Source of the DNA: PALSA-270 sp963770915
GTDB lineage: Bacteria; Acidobacteriota; Terriglobia; Terriglobales; Acidobacteriaceae
NCBI GenBank assembly: GCA_963770915.1
Contig: CAVYRG010000001.1
Coordinates: 2,852,001-2,916,000 of the forward strand
Direction of reading: 5' to 3'
Length of the DNA: 64,000 bases
Shown here: piece by piece, positions 59,237 to 64,000 of the stretch
Numbering within the stretch: the first letter of the stretch is position 1
How the letters are laid out: every line of letters begins with the position of its first letter
Notes under the pieces: model-generated
Database searches by the model: none
The model's input: only the letters and a program-made list of their open reading frames with translations
What the model was told of the DNA's origin: nothing
Program-made: the position numbers and the translations under genes

Positions 59237-60169
59237 ATGAAGTGTGAATGGGTGCGACAGAATATTCTGCTGTACGTCTACGACGAACTGCCGGATGACG
59301 CGCGCTATGAGCTGGAGCAGCATGTGGCGCGCTGCAGCGATTGCTCCGCCGAGTTGAGTTCGACGCGGGAGTTTCGCGAGCGGTTTTCGGCGCTGCCGGT
59401 GGAGGAACCCTCCCCCAACCTTCTGGCAGGCTCCCGCATGCGGCTGCAGAACTCCCTGGAAACCACCGAGCAGGGCGGGTTCTGGCACCGCCTGATTTTC
59501 GATCCCGCCGTCTGGCTCCGCCAAGTTCGATTTTCCCCCGCGCTGGCCACCGCCATCTTCATCGTGGGTTTTGCCGGGGGCATCGGAACCGCTTACAAAG
59601 TGGTTGCAGACGGCCGCAAAACTCCCGATGGAGTGTCCGTCGCAGCGCCAGTTGAGTCGTCCATTACCGGCATCCGTTCTGTGTCCAAAGAGCCGGGCAC
59701 GGATCAGATCAGCATTAAGTATGACCGGGTTCTGACCGAGGAAGCGCAGGGCTCGCTGAACGATCAGCGCATCCAGCAATTGCTGCTGTTCGCCGCCCGC
59801 AACGTGAATAACTCAGGCGTGCGCATGGATTCGGTGGGGTTGCTGACGGAAAATCCGGACGATGTGCGGGTGCGCGAGGCTCTGATTTATGCCTTGCGTT
59901 ACGATTCGAACCCGGGCGTGCGGTTGAAAGCTGTGGATGCGCTTGGGCCGTTCGTGAAGAGCGATGTCCGGGTGCGCGATGCTGTGATGGAAGCGCTGTT
60001 GAACGACTCCAATCCCGGAGTGCGCACCGAAGCGCTGCTCTCGCTGCACGCAGTTCGCGCGGATAGCAGCGTGCGCGCAGTTCTGCGGCGCCTGGCCGAT
60101 AGCGACCCGAATCAGTACATTCGCTCGCAGGCGCGCACCGTGCTGGCGCAGTTGCCGGAGATGGATTAG
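59237..60169 (+). CDS. Anti-sigma factor with HEAT-like repeats
   Basis: The N-terminus is a zinc-binding anti-sigma domain: MKCEWVRQNILLYVYDELPD, then EQHVARCSDCSAEL (HxxxCxxC). A membrane segment (LATAIFIVGFAGGIGTAY) lies around residue 105. The C-terminal half (from ~175) holds tandem repeats VRVREALIYALRYDSNPGVR, DVRVRDAVMEALLNDSNPGV and SVRAVLRRLADSDPNQYIRS, typical of HEAT/PBS-lyase units. The repeats lie on the other side of the membrane from the zinc domain and could sense an envelope signal (inference). Confidence 0.85.
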   Translation: MKCEWVRQNILLYVYDELPDDARYELEQHVARCSDCSAELSSTREFRERFSALPVEEPSPNLLAGSRMRLQNSLETTEQGGFWHRLIFDPAVWLRQVRFSPALATAIFIVGFAGGIGTAYKVVADGRKTPDGVSVAAPVESSITGIRSVSKEPGTDQISIKYDRVLTEEAQGSLNDQRIQQLLLFAARNVNNSGVRMDSVGLLTENPDDVRVREALIYALRYDSNPGVRLKAVDALGPFVKSDVRVRDAVMEALLNDSNPGVRTEALLSLHAVRADSSVRAVLRRLADSDPNQYIRSQARTVLAQLPEMD

Positions 60170-60228
60170 GGAGCGTTGTGGCGAGGGCTGGCTTTGAGTT
60201 GTTCCGCTGCGCCAAGGCTGAAAGGTAC

Positions 60229-61407
60229 ATGATGAAAAGGATTCTCCAATTCGTGGTTGTCCTGTCGCTGGTTGCCCCTGCGACCGCCCAACAAGGGCGC
60301 GTCTACAGCGAAAGCGGCAATTGGGCGCAGGAAATTAGCGGCTCCCTGAGCAGCGCTCCCAATCTGAGGATTAGAGTGGACGCCGGCTCGGTCCGCGTGG
60401 AAGGCGGGTCACAGGACGCCATCACTTACGTGGTGCACAATCGCTCCTATGCCTCCTCGGAAGAGAAGGCCCGCCATGAGTTCAACGGGTACAAAATCAC
60501 TTCCTATGTGCACGGGGATACCGCGTGGCTGGTGGGGGAATGGCAAGGCGGAAGGCCGCCGAAGTTCTCTGGTGAGTTCGTGGTTCATGTTCCGCGGGCC
60601 ATCCAGGCGGTGAAGGTGGAGACCGATGGCGGGGCGGTCTCGGCCACGGGCATCGCCGGTCATGTGGAGGCCGAAACCGGCGGCGGGCAGATCCATATCG
60701 CAGACATCGGCGGATACGTGCGTGCGCAGACCGGTGGCGACAATATCGAAATTGGCTCGGTCGGTGGCGACCTGAGCATTCAGACCGGGGGCGGGCGAGT
60801 GTCCATCGGCTCCGTGAAGGGAACTACAAACGCCACCACAGGCGGAGGAGACATCGTGCTGGTCTCCAGTGACCAAGGCGCGGTTCTGGAAGCAGGCGGC
60901 GGCAATATCGAGGTCAAGCAGTGCGGAGGCAGGCTGAAGATTGAAAGCGGCGGCGGCAACATCAATGTAGGCGATGTCGCCGGACCGGTCGATATCGAAA
61001 CGGGTGGCGGCAGCATTCGCGTAGCCTCGGCGAAAGGCCCGGTGCACGCGGAAACGGGCGCAGGGCGGATTGAACTTGACGGCGTGCCCGCAGCCCACGT
61101 GGAAACCGGAGCGGGAGGCATTGTGGTGAAGTTCGTGCCGGACGGCCAGCACAGCGATTCGAGCCTCGAGACTTCCACCGGCGACATCGCCGTATATCTG
61201 CCGCCACAACTGAATATTACGGTTCGCGCTTTCATCGATCTGGGCAATGGGCACCGCATCCAGTCGGATTTTCCAGCCATTCGCGTGAATTCGGTCGGGG
61301 GCCCGTGGGGCCCGAAGACGGTTACGGCGGAAGGCAGTTTGAACGGGGGTGGCCCCCTTTTGAAAGTGCGAACCACCAGCGGCGACATCACTTTCCGCAG
61401 CAAATAA
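60229..61407 (+). CDS. Secreted DUF4097 beta-helix protein
   Basis: Signal peptide (MKRILQFVVVLSLVAPATAQ) from an ATG at 60229 after AAAGG. The remaining ~370 residues are made of short repeated strands such as GHVEAETGGGQIHIADIGGY, VRAQTGGDNIEIGSVGGDLS and LKIESGGGNINVGDVAGP, i.e. a DUF4097 beta-solenoid. It is the third gene of the second ECF module and a counterpart to the membrane DUF4097 protein at 8.1-9.6 kb. Exported; ligand unknown. Confidence 0.87.
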   Translation: MMKRILQFVVVLSLVAPATAQQGRVYSESGNWAQEISGSLSSAPNLRIRVDAGSVRVEGGSQDAITYVVHNRSYASSEEKARHEFNGYKITSYVHGDTAWLVGEWQGGRPPKFSGEFVVHVPRAIQAVKVETDGGAVSATGIAGHVEAETGGGQIHIADIGGYVRAQTGGDNIEIGSVGGDLSIQTGGGRVSIGSVKGTTNATTGGGDIVLVSSDQGAVLEAGGGNIEVKQCGGRLKIESGGGNINVGDVAGPVDIETGGGSIRVASAKGPVHAETGAGRIELDGVPAAHVETGAGGIVVKFVPDGQHSDSSLETSTGDIAVYLPPQLNITVRAFIDLGNGHRIQSDFPAIRVNSVGGPWGPKTVTAEGSLNGGGPLLKVRTTSGDITFRSK

Positions 61408-61433
61408 AGAACTTCGAAGTGAGAGGATCCACT

Positions 61434-62549
61434 ATGCGCAGATCGATGCTTGCCAGTCTCTTCATTCTCGCCCTGGCGATTGCCGCTTATCCTGCGGAGT
61501 GCTTTTCCGTGGAGCCTGGTGAATTCGGCTATTCCAGCGAGGAGTACCTCGGCGGCGGATCGTACCTGGGCGTGGATACCCGCGACATCACTCCCGATCG
61601 CCTGGGGCCGCTGCAGCTCAAGGATGAACAAGGCGTCGAAGTGACCATGGTGGATCAAGATGCTCCTGCCGGCAAAGCCGGGCTCAAGGAGCACGACGTG
61701 ATCCTGAGCATCAACGGCGAGCAGGTCGAAAGCGTCGAACAGTTGCGGCGGCTCATCCGCGAAATTCCGGAAGGCCGGGTGATCACCATCGGCATCAGCC
61801 GGGCCGGCCAGCCCATGACACTCAAGGCTCAGCTGGCAGACCGCAAAGCGTTCACTCAACCGGCGGGTGAGTTCCATTTGGCAATGCCGCCGGTCCCGCC
61901 GATGCCGCCGATGCCCGACTTCGATATGCCCGTCTCCATCGTGATTGTGCATTCCTCGATACGTAGCGGGTTGATGGTGGAAAACCTCACCTCCCAACTG
62001 GCTGACTTCTTTGGTGTCAAGGACGGTCATGGCGTGCTGGTGCGGTCGGTGGAAAAGGGCAGCAATGCCGAGAAGGCCGGGTTCCACGCCGGGGACGTCA
62101 TCACACGGGTGAATGGAGAGACCATCAGCGATGCCGGCGATTTCAACCACGCCGTTCACAACGGCAAAGACAACAGGGTGAGCGTAGGCATCATCCGCGA
62201 CAAGAAAGAGCAGACTTTGACGCTGAAGTTGCCGGAACGCGGAGAAGCGGCCCCGCTGCGTGAAGAAAGTCTTGGCTTGCCGCAGATCAGTGAGATTACG
62301 AAGGAGCAATTGGCCAAGATGAGAGTCGAATTGGCCGAGGTCAGGCCGCAGGTTGAGTTGGCCATGCGGGAATTTGCAAAGGAAAAGCCGGAGCTGGAAA
62401 AGCAGATGAAGGAATTCTCGCTGAACCGGAAAGAGATTGAGGAGCAGGTCCAGCGCGCCAGGCAGCAGTTCGAACAGCAGCGGGATCAACTGCGGCAGCA
62501 GATTCAAAAGAGCATCCGCGAATGGCGTGGCGGCAAAGCCGACATTTAG
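61434..62549 (+). CDS. Secreted protein with two PDZ domains
   Basis: Signal peptide (SMLASLFILALAIAAYPAEC). PDZ domain 1 covers about residues 40-130 (SYLGVDTRDITPDRLGPLQL, PAGKAGLKEHDVILSINGEQ) and PDZ 2 about 175-270 (LADFFGVKDGHGVLVRSVEK, AEKAGFHAGDVITRVNGETI). The C-terminus is a Glu/Gln-rich coiled coil (MKEFSLNRKEIEEQVQRAR). No protease catalytic domain is seen, so it may act as an adaptor or chaperone in the periplasm. It is last in the second ECF module. GAGAGGAT precedes the ATG. Confidence 0.87.
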   Translation: MRRSMLASLFILALAIAAYPAECFSVEPGEFGYSSEEYLGGGSYLGVDTRDITPDRLGPLQLKDEQGVEVTMVDQDAPAGKAGLKEHDVILSINGEQVESVEQLRRLIREIPEGRVITIGISRAGQPMTLKAQLADRKAFTQPAGEFHLAMPPVPPMPPMPDFDMPVSIVIVHSSIRSGLMVENLTSQLADFFGVKDGHGVLVRSVEKGSNAEKAGFHAGDVITRVNGETISDAGDFNHAVHNGKDNRVSVGIIRDKKEQTLTLKLPERGEAAPLREESLGLPQISEITKEQLAKMRVELAEVRPQVELAMREFAKEKPELEKQMKEFSLNRKEIEEQVQRARQQFEQQRDQLRQQIQKSIREWRGGKADI

Positions 62550-62601
62550 CGAACATGTAGCAGGAAGCCGGCCAAGCCAAAGCGGCACAATCGGCCCGGG
62601 C

Positions 62602-64000
62602 CTAATCGCCCATTACAGGTGTCGCGCTTTTGCGCGCCAACGGCGCTAAGAGCACGCGGTTCCGTCCGGCCAGCTTGGCCGCGTAAAGTCCTGCGTCCGC
62701 CGCCTTGACCAAGTCATCTCGCGTGGTTCCGTGATCGGGATAACTGGCGGCTCCGGCGCTAATGGTCACAGGCCGGGGCACACCCGGAAATTGCCAGGTT
62801 TCGACCTGTCGGCGCAGCTTTTCGGCTATGCCGAAAGCATGCTGGGCGTTGGTTTGCGAGAGAAGGATGGCAAACTCCTCGCCTCCATACCGGCATACCA
62901 CATCAAATTTCCGCAGCTGCTGATGGAGAATGGACGAAACCTGGCGCAACACTTCATCACCCAGCAAGTGACCGAATTCGTCATTCAGACGCTTGAACTG
63001 GTCGATATCGATCATAATGATCGCCATGCTGGTGTCGAAGCGCCGGGCCCGCTCAATTTCCTCCACAATTCGCATCTCGAAGTAGCGACGGTTGAAGATC
63101 CCGGTAAGGCCATCGAGATAGGCCAGCTGCTTTACCCGGTCCACGTAGTGCGCGTTCTGAATCGCGTTCGAGCAAATGTCGGCCACCGACTCCAGCGACT
63201 GCACGTCATTGCTCTGAAAGGCGTTAAGCTGCGAGGAATCCAGCACCAGCACTCCCAGCGTTTGTCCAAAAGAAAGCAGCGGAATGCACATGCGGGAGGC
63301 CGTTTCAACGAAGAATCCCACATAATCCTGCGCGATCCGAATGTCATTTTCGATCACGGTCTTGCCGGACTTCAGCGCTCGTCCCCAAAGTCCAGCATTT
63401 ACCGAAAGCTTCCCCCCTTCCGGGATGCGCGGCGTCAAGTCTCCATAGTGCGCCCGGAGAATGATCTCGTCCTCTTCCTTCAACAGAACGGAAACGTGCG
63501 ACACCGGGAAAGCATTGCGGATAAGGGAACAGACTTTGGACAACAGTTCTTTAAGATCCAGGACCGCGGTGGTTTGCTTGGCGATAGCGTTGATGGCCTC
63601 CAGTTGCAGGGCGCGGCGCCGCTCCAACGAGTACAAGCGCGCATTTTGCAGCGCCATGGAGGCCTGAGTCGAGAACAACATCAGCAAATCGATGGTTTCC
63701 TGGTCAAAGTGGTCGAGGTTTGCGCTCTGACAATCGAGGACGCCCACGATCTGATCCCGCACCATAAGCGGCAGCGCCAGTTCGGATTGGGTGCCTTTTA
63801 CGGTGGCTACGTAACGTTGGTCCTTGCTGACGTCGGGCACGTAAATCGCCCGCTTTTCCTTTGCAGCCACGCCGATGATGCCTTTGCCGAAGGGCAAGTG
63901 GAGCTTATCCCGCTCGTCGTCCCAGCCGATGTGGCGGCGGACGTAAAGTTCCTGGGTATCTTCGTCGGGGAGCAAAATGGCGATGTACTGTAAGTGAAAG
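62602..64000 (-). CDS. Diguanylate cyclase with GAF domains (cut by window end)
   Basis: The frame is open to the last base, so the N-terminus is outside. Visible are two GAF domains (LPFGKGIIGVAAKEKRAIYV, LALPLMVRDQIVGVLDCQS; VSHVSVLLKEEDEIILRAHY, CIPLLSFGQTLGVLVLDSS). The C-terminal GGDEF domain (YLDGLTGIFNRRYFEMRI, MIDIDQFKRLNDEFGHLLGD) carries active-site RYGGEEF, and RKFD five residues before it matches the inhibitory I-site (RxxD). It should make c-di-GMP and be product-inhibited. A PilZ protein and a PilZ-TonB protein in this window are possible targets of c-di-GMP (inference). Confidence 0.92.
   Translation of the reverse strand, partial: FHLQYIAILLPDEDTQELYVRRHIGWDDERDKLHLPFGKGIIGVAAKEKRAIYVPDVSKDQRYVATVKGTQSELALPLMVRDQIVGVLDCQSANLDHFDQETIDLLMLFSTQASMALQNARLYSLERRRALQLEAINAIAKQTTAVLDLKELLSKVCSLIRNAFPVSHVSVLLKEEDEIILRAHYGDLTPRIPEGGKLSVNAGLWGRALKSGKTVIENDIRIAQDYVGFFVETASRMCIPLLSFGQTLGVLVLDSSQLNAFQSNDVQSLESVADICSNAIQNAHYVDRVKQLAYLDGLTGIFNRRYFEMRIVEEIERARRFDTSMAIIMIDIDQFKRLNDEFGHLLGDEVLRQVSSILHQQLRKFDVVCRYGGEEFAILLSQTNAQHAFGIAEKLRRQVETWQFPGVPRPVTISAGAASYPDHGTTRDDLVKAADAGLYAAKLAGRNRVLLAPLARKSATPVMGD

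Noticed and set aside
62731..63993. 420-codon plus-strand frame opposite the GGDEF protein
   Set aside because: Overlaps a protein with intact GAF and GGDEF motifs; composition is typical of an antisense shadow.

Overview
The window looks like chromosomal DNA of an Acidobacteriota species, probably class Terriglobia. Evidence: high GC; small DUF2934 genes; VWFA-related secreted proteins; sigma/anti-sigma operons that carry DUF4097 proteins; families of secreted proteins seen mainly in that phylum; and many dispersed palindromic or heptamer repeats between and inside genes. No phage, insertion sequence, plasmid or CRISPR locus was seen. Both ends cut through genes.

Layout: 1-5.0 kb carries folK, a receiver/PilZ protein, a VWFA protein, rluD and lgt. 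At 4.9-6.0 kb a rod-shaped RNA candidate (possibly 6S RNA) lies beside zapA and a coiled-coil gene. 6-12 kb holds an aminotransferase, a beta-carbonic anhydrase and an ECF sigma/anti-sigma operon with two membrane proteins. 12-17 kb holds two DUF2934 paralogues flanking a phosphofructokinase with pyrophosphate-type signature residues, a tRNA-Pro remnant, a BrnT-like toxin-antitoxin pair, glgC and a cytochrome c. 17.5-21.4 kb holds rpoD and dnaG, both broken in this sequence. 21.7-28.6 kb is mostly hypothetical membrane or secreted genes plus a PilZ-TonB fusion. 28.8-31.2 kb is the threonine-to-glycine pair kbl/tdh. 32-33.9 kb has rpsU and an RRM protein. 34-38.3 kb holds a cysteine-synthase/JAMM/sulfur-carrier/E1 set resembling the CysM-Mec-CysO pathway. 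38.3-45.6 kb has an M1 peptidase, a Phd/VapC pair, secreted proteins and a PIN-TRAM membrane protein. 46-48.1 kb has ispD, ispF and a glutamine-amidotransferase-like hydrolase. 48.2-51.1 kb is a GntR/ABC operon behind a perfect palindrome. 52.9-58.3 kb has ispE, tRNA-Gln, prs, rplY, pth, rpsF, rpsR and rplI. 58.5-62.5 kb is a second ECF sigma/anti-sigma/DUF4097/PDZ module, followed by a GAF-GGDEF protein running off the end.

Two themes stand out. First, repeats enter genes: one palindromic element is read in frame inside ispE, another in frame inside an amidotransferase, and a composite repeat interrupts dnaG; heptamer inverted repeats sit at the start of ispF, prs and pth. Second, many normally essential genes (rpoD, dnaG, pth, rpsF) and an RRM gene carry one-base frame changes, which are more likely sequence errors than real decay. 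All calls come from reading the sequence; no database search was run.
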